Source of the DNA: a virus
Direction: 5' to 3' (one strand)
DNA: 29,287 bases
IMG/VR virus record: IMGVR_UViG_3300036985_000965
Coordinates: 1-29,287 of that record
Both the position numbers and the translations under genes were made by a program. The notes under the pieces were generated by a model. That model saw only the letters and a program-made list of their open reading frames with translations, was not told where the DNA came from and ran no database searches. This document shows positions 12,776-21,707 of this stretch, in pieces; the first letter of the stretch is position 1; every line of letters starts with the position of its first letter.

Positions 12776-14638
12776 ATGCCATTATTAAAACTAACACTAA
12801 AGCCAGGCATTGATAAGCAAAACACCGAATACGGAGCCGAGGGAGGCTGGGTAGACGGGGACTATGTTCGTTTTCAAGATGGACTACCTGAAAAAATAGG
12901 TGGCTGGCAGCATTTTAATGGCACAGCTCAATACCTAATAGGCATGGTCAGTGATGTAATGACCTGGAATGCTTTAGACGGTGTTCCATATATTATTGTT
13001 GGGACTACCCGTAAACTCTATGTGGGGAGTAATGAACAGTGGTCGGATATCACTCCGATTAGAGAAACGACAACGACTGCGACTTTTAATACCACAATAG
13101 GCAGTGACATAGTAAAAGTGAATGAGTCTACCCTAGACATGCGGGAAGGAGATTTTGTCACGCTATCTAGTGTTACAGGTAATCCAGGAGGCATTCCTGA
13201 TACCACCCTGGCGGGTGAATATGAAGTACAAAATATTATCAGCGCTACTCAATACACCATCAAGGCCTCGGTCAATGCTACAAGCACTGCTGGCCCGGTA
13301 GGTACGGCCACTATTACATATCAAATAAGCGTTGGCGATGACATCAGTTATTTTGACTATGGATGGGGAACAGGCACATGGGGTCTTTCTACATGGGGAA
13401 CACCTCGCAGCCCTTCCGTGGTACTAGGGTCATCTCTTGAGTCACGCATATGGCAGTTAGATAACTACGGAGAAGACGTTATATGCCAATTGGTAGACGG
13501 TGGAACGTACCTTTGGGATACTAGTTTAGGTGCAGGAACTCCTGCTGTTCAGATTGCAGGTGCTCCAACGAAGAGTACATTTGCGCTTGTTTCCACCCCT
13601 GATAGGCATTTAATATGCTTTGGAACAGAGGACGTAATTGGCACTACAACATCCCAAGACCCTATGTTTGTGCGTTTTTCAGACCAGGAAAACATCGCGG
13701 AATTTGAACCTACTGCAACAAATACGGCGGGTGGACAACGGCTCACGGACGGTAGTCATATCGTATCGGCCATTCGCTCACGTGGTCAAATTCTTATCTT
13801 TACGGATACTTCGCTACATGGCATGCAGTATGTAGGTCCTCCGTACACCTTTGGTTTTTCTCAGTTAGGTACTAACTGTGGATTGATCGGGGCCCACGCG
13901 TCAGCGGATGTCAACGGTGTAGCCATGTGGATGGGAACGGGTGCTTTTTATGTGTTTGATGGTACAGTAAAGAAAATACCATGCACTGTTCAGGACTATG
14001 TATTTAAAGACTTAAATAAAGTCCAAGGCCCTAAGATATGTATGGCCGTCAACTCCGAATACAATGAAGTAACGTGGTTCTATTGCTCGTTTACCTCTGA
14101 CTATATTGACCGTTATGTTACCTATGACTACATAGAAGGTGTGTGGTCTATTGGCACTATGGCAAGAACAGCCTGGACAGATACGGGTACCTATGACCAG
14201 CCTATTGGAATTGAATACCTGCCAACAAGCACTGCAACACCTATTGGAACTACTATCAATGGATTAACAGCAGGACGTTCTTTGGTATATTTACAGGAAA
14301 TAGGCGCCAATGCCGTCGATCAGCCCATAACTGCGTATTTACGGTCAGGTTATTTTGATATTGGCGATGGAGACCAAATGCTGTTTATGAAGCGCTTTAT
14401 CCCTGACTTTAGGAATTTTGTAGGCGACCTTACAATGCGACTATTACTGCGAGCATATCCGTCTACTACGGCAAGTCCTAGTTCACTAGATCCCTATGTA
14501 ATTGATCCTACTACGGATAAAGTAGATACGAGAGCTCGCGGTAGACAGATTTCCGTGAGCATGGAAAGCGATACTCTTGATAGTACTTGGCGCTTTGGTA
14601 CTCTTCGCGTGGATATTCAACCGGATGGCCTACGATGA
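12776..14638 (+). CDS. Tail nozzle / tubular protein B-like (P22 gp10 / T7 gp12 type)
   Basis: The 620-aa protein opens PLLKLTLKPGIDKQNTEYGA with VDGDYVRFQDGLPEKIGGWQ, a characteristic opening of podovirus tail-hub/nozzle proteins. A GWGTGTWGLSTWGTPRSP segment (about residues 196-213) and repeated VYLWD/VFDG-type strands are consistent with a beta-propeller-like platform. The C-terminal region (FMKRFIPDF, then RGRQISVSMESDTLDSTWRFGTLRVDI) is also typical. It would form the hexameric nozzle at the end of the short tail, below the adaptor ring encoded at 1900-3579. The ATG comes one base after the i-spanin stop, and its own stop overlaps the next ATG (ATGA). Confidence 0.75.
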   Translation: MPLLKLTLKPGIDKQNTEYGAEGGWVDGDYVRFQDGLPEKIGGWQHFNGTAQYLIGMVSDVMTWNALDGVPYIIVGTTRKLYVGSNEQWSDITPIRETTTTATFNTTIGSDIVKVNESTLDMREGDFVTLSSVTGNPGGIPDTTLAGEYEVQNIISATQYTIKASVNATSTAGPVGTATITYQISVGDDISYFDYGWGTGTWGLSTWGTPRSPSVVLGSSLESRIWQLDNYGEDVICQLVDGGTYLWDTSLGAGTPAVQIAGAPTKSTFALVSTPDRHLICFGTEDVIGTTTSQDPMFVRFSDQENIAEFEPTATNTAGGQRLTDGSHIVSAIRSRGQILIFTDTSLHGMQYVGPPYTFGFSQLGTNCGLIGAHASADVNGVAMWMGTGAFYVFDGTVKKIPCTVQDYVFKDLNKVQGPKICMAVNSEYNEVTWFYCSFTSDYIDRYVTYDYIEGVWSIGTMARTAWTDTGTYDQPIGIEYLPTSTATPIGTTINGLTAGRSLVYLQEIGANAVDQPITAYLRSGYFDIGDGDQMLFMKRFIPDFRNFVGDLTMRLLLRAYPSTTASPSSLDPYVIDPTTDKVDTRARGRQISVSMESDTLDSTWRFGTLRVDIQPDGLR

Positions 14639-14811
14639 GTAAAATTAATAACGTTCGATTACCCAATGCTGCAGCAAATCAGTATAGCCCTGACCAAATT
14701 AACCAGTTTATTAGGTCTTTAGAGCAGATTATTCTGCAACTTAATAGTAATTACACTCCTAACGTAACCGAGGATAAGGGCGAGGCTATGGCCTGGTTCT
14801 ATGGCAACTAA
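14635..14811 (+). CDS. Small helical virion-associated protein (58 aa)
   Basis: The start is placed at ATG 14635, overlapping the nozzle stop, not at the in-frame ATG 14587 inside the nozzle gene. The product has NNVRLPNAAANQYSPDQINQ followed by a helix FIRSLEQIILQLNSNY and ends AMAWFYGN. A helix with a strong hydrophobic face suggests a small oligomer. This type of protein is recurrent after the nozzle gene in related phages and has no assigned role. Its stop overlaps the next ATG. Confidence 0.65.
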   Translation: MSKINNVRLPNAAANQYSPDQINQFIRSLEQIILQLNSNYTPNVTEDKGEAMAWFYGN

Positions 14812-15149
14812 TGGCAAACTTATATAAACGTTACTACAAAGCTTTTTCCGGAGCTACGACAGAGGACATATTGACCGTTCCTGCGGCTACAACGGCAATT
14901 GTAAAATCAATTATTGTATCTAATCCAACAGGTTCTTCTATAAATGTAACGGCAGCATTTGCCCCATTAGGAACAGGGACTATAACGATTGCTCCTGCTC
15001 TAGCGGTTGCTACTAATGCCTATGTTGACTTATTGTCGGGAAAAGTAGCTGGACCTTTGATATTGGAAGCTACAGATATCTTAAAAATAACTTCATCAGC
15101 AGCTGATTTAAATGTGACTGTTTCTGCATTGCTTGTAGACAGGAACTAG
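14811..15149 (+). CDS. Small beta-rich structural protein (112 aa)
   Basis: The product has a lysine/tyrosine-rich start (MANLYKRYYKAFSGATTEDI) and a conserved-looking LTVPAATTAIVKSIIVSNPT segment. The rest is alternating hydrophobic beta strands ending LKITSSAADLNVTVSALLVD. This is the pattern of small phage proteins often found with tail or head-decoration genes. It lacks any enzyme motif or export signal. The TAATG overlap with the previous gene links it to the nozzle group. Function is unassigned; a decoration or tail-accessory role is inference. Confidence 0.6.
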   Translation: MANLYKRYYKAFSGATTEDILTVPAATTAIVKSIIVSNPTGSSINVTAAFAPLGTGTITIAPALAVATNAYVDLLSGKVAGPLILEATDILKITSSAADLNVTVSALLVDRN

Positions 15150-15176
15150 TAAAATAGCTCATAATTACAACATCTT

Positions 15177-15210
15177 CGCCTCCTTTACTGAGGTGCGGCC
15201 CTGTGAGGCC
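15177..15210 (+). other. Two adjacent RNA hairpins in the gap before the ejection-protein genes
   Basis: In the 87-base gap 15150-15236, CGCCTC (15177-15182) pairs with GAGGTG (15190-15195) through one G-U pair and a 7-base loop, and GGCC (15197-15200) pairs with GGCC (15207-15210). The T-stretch after them is poor (ATTTATGTATT). The pair could be a partial terminator, a processing site or a translation control element ahead of the 627-aa gene, whose AAAGG lies at 15226-15230. Confidence 0.35.
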
Positions 15211-15236
15211 ATTTATGTATTAGGGAAAGGTTAAAC

Positions 15237-17120
15237 ATGGCGGAAGAAATGCAAGGTATTATGGCGCTCCAAGAAGGGCAGCCACAAGAGGCAGGCGGTC
15301 AAATTGATCCGTCTCAGTTCAGTCCGGTTATTGAAAGCTACGCGAAAAATAGTCCTCGCGAGTTCAATAAAGACATCTTAGGCGGCATTGCGGAAGCGGA
15401 TCCAGCATTGGCGGATCAATTCATTCGTGAACTAGCTACAATGAACTTGTCTCAAGAAGTTATTGATGCCTTGCAGTTGATGGTAGACAATATCTTAGCG
15501 GCACCCCAGGATTACGCTGAAGATAGAAAAGGCCTTATTGCAGAAGGCGTGCCTGAAGACTTGCTTCCAGAGCAGTTCGACCCTGCCTTCTTTGCCGCAT
15601 TTAATTTAGCCCTTGACCAACTAGAGTCTCAACAGGCTCCTATGGCCCCTGCTGTTCCTGCTTTTGCAGATGGTGGTATTATCAATGCTAAAGCAATATC
15701 CCAAGAATTAGCTAAGATGGGCCGTGGTGAGGATACTATTTTGGCCCACATCAACCCTCAAGAAGCTCGCATGCTTCGTGAAAATGGCGGTAGCGGTACT
15801 ATTAACCCTGACACGGGCCTTCGTGAGTTTGGGTTATTTAAGAAAATATTTAAAGGGATAGGTAAGGTTGTAAAAGGCGCAGTTAAAGGCCTAGGCAAGG
15901 TAATCAAAAAGATTGCGCAAAGTCCTCTTGGCAAGATTGCTCTTACCATGGCTGCTGTATACTTCATGGGCCCTGCAGGTTTTAACCTAGCAGGTGGCAT
16001 GGGAATGACAGGTGCGATGGCTTCTGCAGTAAATACTTTTGCAGGTAGTACTCTTGTTAACCTTGTATCTGGTCAAAAACTAGGCGATGCGCTTAAAGGC
16101 GGTATCGTTGCAGGTGCCATGGCAGGTGTTGCTACCGGCGTGATGAAATCCTTTGGCCCTGCTACTCCAGCGCCTGTAACAGAAGGCAGCTTTACCCCAG
16201 TCACTCCGCAAGGTATTGAGACACTACCTTCTATTCCAACCCCTGATGTAGCCACCTACGATATATCGCAAGGTGTTCAAGGTGCACAGGGCCTTCAAGG
16301 TATTCAAGGCATTCCGATGGACGGAACTGCAATGCCAACTGCCCCTCAACTGCCTACGGCCAACGTGCCAGCACCCGTGGCTCCAACTGCACCGGTTCAA
16401 CCAACTGCTGCTACGGCTCCTGTTGCAACGCCTACGCCTACTCCAGGTGTAATGGACTCCTTAAAAGCGGGTAATTTTGGGGATGCCGCTTCTGCTGCGT
16501 ATAAAAATATTTCTCCTTCTGCTATCCAGCAACAAGGCGTAGGAGCAGCTCAGGAAGCGGCTACGAAAGCATATGAGCAAGCGATTGCAGCTAATATGCC
16601 TAAAGAATTGGCAGTAAGCCTTGGTAAAGAGGCCTATCAGGCAGCAATGCCAGGCATGTTATCTACCTACGGTCCGATGGCCGCGGTCGGCCTAGGTGCA
16701 GCCTATCTAGGCGGTGCGTTTAAACCTATTCCAGCCGAACCCCCTGCTAATGCGGACATGTTCAAAACTACCGGTGCTGATTTATTAGCTAAAGAACCAG
16801 AAAAATACGGACTGCAGTTTGGTGGAGTTAATACTACCTATGCCGGTAATCCCTATGCTAGACAAAATAATCCGTATCAAACGACGGCCCCAGTTGCACT
16901 GGCTAAAGGGGGGATTGCTTCACTTGAGGATTTCCCTCGTAAAAATGGCCCTATTAGCGGTCCAGGTACCGGGACTTCTGATTCTGTCCCAGCGATGTTA
17001 TCAGACGGTGAATTTGTATTTACAGCTAAGGCAGTACGTGCCATGGGCCAAGGATCACGCAGAAAAGGCGCTAAACGCATGTACGCCTTAATGAAACAGC
17101 TCGAAAAGAGAGGGAAATAA
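15237..17120 (+). CDS. Internal virion / ejection-type protein with basic amphipathic region (627 aa)
   Basis: Residues 1-140 are acidic and helical. A FADGG box follows (residues 143-147) with GIINAKAISQELAKMGRGED. Residues 198-250 are a Lys/Gly repeat region (LFKKIFKGIGKVVKGAVKGL, then GKVIKKIAQSPLG) running into hydrophobic Ala/Gly helices: a likely membrane-active or DNA-binding segment. Residues about 300-420 are Pro/Ala/Thr-rich with VQGAQGLQGIQGI. The C-terminus has LAKGGIASLEDF and GTGTSDSVPAMLSDGEFVFT followed by a basic helix (RRKGAKRMYALMKQLEKR). Such proteins are carried in podovirus heads or tails and delivered with DNA. The role is inferred from size, composition and position with three similar large genes. 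Confidence 0.6.
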   Translation: MAEEMQGIMALQEGQPQEAGGQIDPSQFSPVIESYAKNSPREFNKDILGGIAEADPALADQFIRELATMNLSQEVIDALQLMVDNILAAPQDYAEDRKGLIAEGVPEDLLPEQFDPAFFAAFNLALDQLESQQAPMAPAVPAFADGGIINAKAISQELAKMGRGEDTILAHINPQEARMLRENGGSGTINPDTGLREFGLFKKIFKGIGKVVKGAVKGLGKVIKKIAQSPLGKIALTMAAVYFMGPAGFNLAGGMGMTGAMASAVNTFAGSTLVNLVSGQKLGDALKGGIVAGAMAGVATGVMKSFGPATPAPVTEGSFTPVTPQGIETLPSIPTPDVATYDISQGVQGAQGLQGIQGIPMDGTAMPTAPQLPTANVPAPVAPTAPVQPTAATAPVATPTPTPGVMDSLKAGNFGDAASAAYKNISPSAIQQQGVGAAQEAATKAYEQAIAANMPKELAVSLGKEAYQAAMPGMLSTYGPMAAVGLGAAYLGGAFKPIPAEPPANADMFKTTGADLLAKEPEKYGLQFGGVNTTYAGNPYARQNNPYQTTAPVALAKGGIASLEDFPRKNGPISGPGTGTSDSVPAMLSDGEFVFTAKAVRAMGQGSRRKGAKRMYALMKQLEKRGK

Positions 17121-19604
17121 ATGGCTAACGAAACCAGTACCCAGATTGTACGGGAAGCTCCCGAAATTGAGGCCTATAAACTAGGTCTCTTAAAAGAAGC
17201 ACAAAATCTATACAAAACACCACTAAACTTACCTGCCCAGGAGGCAGCGGCTTTATCTGGTACAACTAACCAGGCCATAGACCTTGCCAAACAAGGCATT
17301 GGTGCTTATCAACCTTACCTAGATGCAGCATCAGCTGGCATTACACAAGGTCAAAACATCGCGGGCCAAGGCGCAAACGTTGCTGCCAATGTAAATGCGG
17401 CGCCTACCTTTGCTAATGCGCAAGGAATTATGAATGCAGGTGTAAATGCTGCAGGAGGCATTGGCCAAGCGGCTGACTTAGCCGGCAATTACCTACAAGC
17501 TAACCTAGGTGAATCACAAGGGGTATTAGGCACTGCAGCAGGTATGGCGCAAAACTCTATCAATGCAGGTATTCCAGTACAGGGCGCCGCGTTAGGTACA
17601 GTTGGTCAAGGTATCAATGCATACGGCCAGATGGAAGGCGGCGCTGCTGCACAAGCAGCAGGACAAGGTATGGTAGGCCAAGGCGCTCAACGTTCCGATC
17701 AAATGGTAACTGCCTCGATGCCTGCCTTAGCACAAGGCCAGGAGTCTATTGGGCAAGGTATGCAAACGGCCGGTCAGATAGCAGGAGCCGGTTTAGGTGC
17801 GCAACAAACAGGTCAAGCTATGGTGGGCCAAGGCGCAGAAGCCTATAACAGAATGGAAAGTGGTGCTGCGGCACAGGGCATTGGCCAGGGCATGGTTGGT
17901 CAAAGTGCTGGTATGGCCAATCAAATGGTGGGCGCTGCTATGCCTGCCATAGGCCAAGGTCAAGCTACTATAGGTCGTGGGATAGAAACCGCAGGCCGTA
18001 TATCTGACGCAGGTCTTGGTGCTCAACAAACAGGTCAAAACTACGTAGCACAGGGTGCAGGTATGGCTAACCAAATGGTTGGCACGGGCATTACTGCACA
18101 GGAAAGAGGGTTAAATATTGTTGATCAGGGTATTGCAGGCCTAAATAGAGGCACGGCATCCTATAATCCAGAATCTGCACAGGCTTTCATGAATCCGTAT
18201 CAACAACAAGTAACGGATAAGGCCCTACAAGAAATGCGTCGTCAAGCAACTATCGCGGCCCAAGGAACAGCAGCTCAAGCTGTTCGTTCAGGCGCATTTG
18301 GCGGTACACGTGAAGGCGTTCAACGCGCTGAACAAGAGCGTAACCTTCAAGACTTGATGTCACAACGCGTATTCCAAGACATGTCTGCTAATTACAACCA
18401 GGCTCAGACAGCAGGTATGACGGCCTTTGAACAAGCTCGTCAACGCGAACTTACTGCCGGTCAAGGCACTATAAATGCAGGTACTGCTACGGGTAATCTA
18501 GGCACAAATGCTGCTAATATCTACAGTGCAGCAGGTCAAAACCTAACAAATGCAGGTACTGCTACCGGTGCTCTAGGCACTAACGCGGCTAATATTCTTG
18601 CTAATCAAGCAGGTCTAGAAGGCACGTTAGGTAGTCAACAAGGTGCTTTAGGTACAGCCGCTGCTAATGTGTACAGTCAAGCAGGTCAAAATCTAACCAA
18701 CGCTGGGCAAGCGGCAGGTGCTTTAGGGGCTAATGAAGCCAACATATACGCTAATATGGGCCAAGGCCTAACAAATGCTGGTACTGCAACCGGCGCCTTA
18801 GGGACCAATGCATCTAACATTCTTGCTACTCAGGCAGGGCTGGAAGGAACGCTTGGTTCTCAACAAGGTGCACTAGGTACCCAGGTAGCCAATGTATACG
18901 GTCAGTCCGGTCAGAACTTAGTTAATGCAGGGCAAGCTACAGGCGCACTTGGTGTTAACGAGGCTAACATATACAGCAACATGGGCCAAGGCTTGACCAA
19001 TGCAGGCGCTACACAAAGTAACATAGGAAATGTGGCCTCTAACATATACGGTAATGCAGCTAATACGACTGCTAATATAGGCAGCACCTTAGGTAATCAA
19101 GCTATTTCCAATACGCAACTAGGGCAGTCTGGTGTAGCCAATATGGGCAACTTATCTGCCTCTGAAGCGGCCACATTGGGCAATCTAGGCCAAGGCATAG
19201 GTGCGTTAGGTACATCTGCTGCTAATGTGGACTTGAGTAAAGCTAATACAATGGGTAATATTGGTACTAACATTGCTAATATGGGTACTGCTCAGGGTCA
19301 GATAGGCGAGGCTGTTCAACGTGCAGGCGTGACAGACGTCAACTTGTTAAGTGGCATTGGCTCTATTGAACAACAAAATGCTCAAAATCAACTTGATGCT
19401 GTACGTAATACGCAGCTTCAAGAAACAATGGCACCGTATCAACAATTGGGTTTTGTCTCAGATATCTACAAAAATGCGCCAACCTCACAGATGTCAATGA
19501 CCTCTTCTAGTGCACCTCAGCCTTCTACTTTCCAAACAGTAGCGGGTACAGTACTAGGCGGCGTTACCACAGCGGCTGCAGCAAGTAAAGCTGGTTTATT
19601 TTAA
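17121..19604 (+). CDS. Repeat-rich ejection-type virion protein (827 aa)
   Basis: The ATG directly follows the upstream stop. Residues 1-60 are a charged helical start (VREAPEIEAYKLGLLKEAQN). Residues 60-345 are Ala/Gly/Gln/Met-rich with two 74-residue repeats (170-317). Residues 347-451 form the most ordinary-looking segment: NPESAQAFMNPYQQQVTDKA, then AQAVRSGAFGGTREGVQRAE and QARQRELTAGQ. Residues 452-651 are eight 25-residue repeats, and a Gly/Asn/Ala tail runs to the end. The NPYQQQVTD and AFGGxREGVQ blocks recur in internal proteins of aquatic podoviruses, as I remember them. A long helical or fibrous internal/ejection protein is the best guess; a tape-measure-like protein is the alternative. 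Confidence 0.6.
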   Translation: MANETSTQIVREAPEIEAYKLGLLKEAQNLYKTPLNLPAQEAAALSGTTNQAIDLAKQGIGAYQPYLDAASAGITQGQNIAGQGANVAANVNAAPTFANAQGIMNAGVNAAGGIGQAADLAGNYLQANLGESQGVLGTAAGMAQNSINAGIPVQGAALGTVGQGINAYGQMEGGAAAQAAGQGMVGQGAQRSDQMVTASMPALAQGQESIGQGMQTAGQIAGAGLGAQQTGQAMVGQGAEAYNRMESGAAAQGIGQGMVGQSAGMANQMVGAAMPAIGQGQATIGRGIETAGRISDAGLGAQQTGQNYVAQGAGMANQMVGTGITAQERGLNIVDQGIAGLNRGTASYNPESAQAFMNPYQQQVTDKALQEMRRQATIAAQGTAAQAVRSGAFGGTREGVQRAEQERNLQDLMSQRVFQDMSANYNQAQTAGMTAFEQARQRELTAGQGTINAGTATGNLGTNAANIYSAAGQNLTNAGTATGALGTNAANILANQAGLEGTLGSQQGALGTAAANVYSQAGQNLTNAGQAAGALGANEANIYANMGQGLTNAGTATGALGTNASNILATQAGLEGTLGSQQGALGTQVANVYGQSGQNLVNAGQATGALGVNEANIYSNMGQGLTNAGATQSNIGNVASNIYGNAANTTANIGSTLGNQAISNTQLGQSGVANMGNLSASEAATLGNLGQGIGALGTSAANVDLSKANTMGNIGTNIANMGTAQGQIGEAVQRAGVTDVNLLSGIGSIEQQNAQNQLDAVRNTQLQETMAPYQQLGFVSDIYKNAPTSQMSMTSSSAPQPSTFQTVAGTVLGGVTTAAAASKAGLF
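17628..18071 (+). repeat. Two 222-bp repeats (74 aa each)
   Basis: Residues 170-243 and 244-317 of the 827-aa protein align without gaps: MEGGAAAQAAGQGMVGQGAQ matches MESGAAAQGIGQGMVGQSAG, and AGLGAQQTGQAMVGQGA matches AGLGAQQTGQNYVAQGA. A looser spacing of about 11 residues between small/hydrophobic positions is visible within each unit. Confidence 0.88.
18474..19073 (+). repeat. Eight 75-bp repeats (25-aa unit) with 225-bp higher-order repeat
   Basis: Units start every 75 bp from 18474. Consensus is N-A-G-x-A-T-G-A-L-G-T-N-A-A-N-I-Y, then x-G-Q-x-L-T. Units 2-4 (18549-18773) and 5-7 (18774-18998) form a second-level duplication of 75 residues (225 bp) with the same order of variants, including the odd unit TLGSQQGALGT. 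Unit 8 is degenerate. This implies triplication of a 25-aa unit followed by duplication of the triplet. Confidence 0.88.
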
Positions 19605-19613
19605 GGAAATACC

Positions 19614-21698
19614 ATGAAATCTAAGATAACAGATCGACCCATGTTTAAAAAACCAGTAGATGAGACTGACGTAGAAAACGTCGGCATCATGCAGGGCTTT
19701 ATGGATGCTATGGAAGAAGATGACAGCGAAGACCAATACGAGATGGACGATAACGAAGCGGCGAAAGTAGCCGATCGTCGTCCTAATTCACCAGAAATAT
19801 TGATGAATAACCTTCGTGGTGACATGCGCTCTATCGATGCGCGGGTCGAGGAACTTGCTGACTTAGTGGGATACAACGCTGCGGCAGACACCCCAGAAGA
19901 CGTGCTTGCCTTATTGCAACCAGTACTAGCACAGCAACAAGGTGCTCCAATGCCTCCACAGGGTATGCCTCAAGGCATGCCACCGGGCATGCCACCGGGC
20001 ATGGACCAAGGAATGGCGCCACAAGGTATGCCAATGCCTGCAGATGCAGGTATGGGTGGCATCGGTGCGTTGCCCACGGACCAAGGAGCAATGCCTCAAG
20101 AACCAGTGGCCATGGCCATGGGCGGCTATGTTCAAAATTTTAGAGACGGGACCGACGAGGATGGCGTAACCCCTATTGAAGACACATCCTCATTTCCAGC
20201 AGGAATGTTTGATGCCGACACTGTTGCGCAATCCCGTAGGAGGCTTTTAGCTACTTTAAATGCACAGCCTATGACGGCCCCTAACCTAGAGGCAGGAGTT
20301 AATTCCCGTACCGCTATGTATGAGCGTCTATTGGGGTCAGACAAAAACTTAACCCAAGCACAAATGTTAGCTGAGCTAGGTAGTCGTGCTTTTAATTACG
20401 CAGCAAACGTGGATGATCAAGGTAATCAGATGAGAGGGGGTTCAGCCGCTTCTCGTTTTGCCGGTTCAATGCGTACACTACCAACTGCGGTTGGTGGCAT
20501 TCTTGCAGAAGACGCCAAACAAAAACGCGCTATTCGGGGCATGGCTATTTCCGCTTCTGAAAAAGACATGGAAAACGTGCGTGATTATAATGCTAAACTT
20601 GCTGCAACACAGCAAAGAGCCGATGCGGCCGTTCTTAAGTCAGGTAGTAGTTCTGCTTTCCCAAAAAGCGAGTGGGCGAACGTTGTTATAAATACACCAG
20701 GTCTATTAGAAAGATATGGCCAAGGTAAGACCAGCAAAGAAGAAGACAGAATGATTTTCACTGCAGCCTTGGAACAGTTTAAACCTACCTACACTATCTA
20801 TACAGATGACCTGGGTCGTAAGGTCGAGAAAACTATTCCTGGTACAGAGCACCCAGAAGTGGTGGATGCATTTACTTCTAGGGGCACTATGGAACAGCTT
20901 CGCCAATCTCTTGCTGGAACATATAAAGGAACGGGTAGAGCACCTGCTCCTGGGTCAGCTCCTGCCCCCGGCGGTACTTCTGCGGAACCTACTGGCCAGG
21001 CGGAATGGACAGGTGGTACAATACCTGAAAAACAACTTAACCAACTTAGGACAAGAGCACAGAATGGGGAAAAGGATGCGCAAGATGCATTATTAGCCTA
21101 TGAAAGGTCCTTGAAAAAAAATACACCTAAACTAGCATATGAACCCTTTAATGAACCTACTTACTATGGTGCTATTGAAGGAGCGTTTGGTTTAGGCAGT
21201 TATATAGGGGACATGGTATCTAAAAAAATCCCATTTAATCCGGCAGGCGACATTGCAGTTAGAGCGCAACAAGACACGGCTATTATAGAAAATCTAGCCC
21301 CTAGAATTAAGGCCACATTACGCGAAACAACAAAACTAACTCAAACTGAGCTAAATGCAATCGATAAGTACACCGACTTGAATATTTCAGCTTTTAAAAG
21401 TGAAGCAGCGGCGAAAAATAGCGTTATCGGGCTTGCTCGTACGTTATACACTATTCGTAAAGATGCCGAAAAAACTGCATTAGATAAAAACCTAGCGGTT
21501 ACTGTGACTAATGAAGCGGCTGCAAAAGCAGCAGAAGTAGACAAGGTCATTAAAATGCTTGGCGCACCTCCTCCTGTCTCTACGCAACAAGAGTATGCTG
21601 ACCTTCCTATGGGTGCAGAGTATTTAATTTACGATGCGGAAAACCGTACCTGGACTCCAAAGGTTAAAACGATTAAGTGGTCTCCTCAAAAACGATAA
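19614..21698 (+). CDS. Internal virion / ejection-type protein with Met-Pro-Gly repeat (694 aa)
   Basis: AAGGA precedes ATG 19614. The N-terminal 110 residues are acidic and helical (MEEDDSEDQYEMDDNEA). Residues about 111-145 are a low-complexity Q-G-M-P / P-G-M-P repeat. An AMGGYVQNFRDG box follows at residues 168-180. Residues 200-350 are helical with SRRRLLATLNAQP and AELGSRAFNYAANVDD, and residues about 440-465 form a Pro/Ala/Gly linker. The C-terminal 60 residues include STQQEYADLPMGAEYLIYDA, an ending I recognise from phage internal proteins. There is no membrane span or enzyme motif. It belongs to the block of four large genes after the nozzle and probably enters the cell with the DNA or forms the internal core. 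Confidence 0.6.
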   Translation: MKSKITDRPMFKKPVDETDVENVGIMQGFMDAMEEDDSEDQYEMDDNEAAKVADRRPNSPEILMNNLRGDMRSIDARVEELADLVGYNAAADTPEDVLALLQPVLAQQQGAPMPPQGMPQGMPPGMPPGMDQGMAPQGMPMPADAGMGGIGALPTDQGAMPQEPVAMAMGGYVQNFRDGTDEDGVTPIEDTSSFPAGMFDADTVAQSRRRLLATLNAQPMTAPNLEAGVNSRTAMYERLLGSDKNLTQAQMLAELGSRAFNYAANVDDQGNQMRGGSAASRFAGSMRTLPTAVGGILAEDAKQKRAIRGMAISASEKDMENVRDYNAKLAATQQRADAAVLKSGSSSAFPKSEWANVVINTPGLLERYGQGKTSKEEDRMIFTAALEQFKPTYTIYTDDLGRKVEKTIPGTEHPEVVDAFTSRGTMEQLRQSLAGTYKGTGRAPAPGSAPAPGGTSAEPTGQAEWTGGTIPEKQLNQLRTRAQNGEKDAQDALLAYERSLKKNTPKLAYEPFNEPTYYGAIEGAFGLGSYIGDMVSKKIPFNPAGDIAVRAQQDTAIIENLAPRIKATLRETTKLTQTELNAIDKYTDLNISAFKSEAAAKNSVIGLARTLYTIRKDAEKTALDKNLAVTVTNEAAAKAAEVDKVIKMLGAPPPVSTQQEYADLPMGAEYLIYDAENRTWTPKVKTIKWSPQKR
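19974..19997 (+). repeat. 12-bp tandem repeat in the Met-Pro-Gly segment
   Basis: Two perfect GGCATGCCACCG units followed by a third partial one encode GMPPGMPPGM. It is part of a longer degenerate run of G-M-P-x units (about 19957-20040), a slippage-prone spot that would stay in frame. Confidence 0.85.
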
Positions 21699-21707
21699 GG
21701 AAGTAAC

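Noticed and set aside
12421-12825. 134-aa minus-strand frame over the spanin genes
   Set aside because: Two supported genes already use this DNA on the plus strand, and the minus frame shows no start signal or domain.
14587-14634. Longer form of the 58-aa protein from ATG 14587
   Set aside because: The extension lies within the nozzle gene; ATG 14635 gives the usual stop-start overlap.
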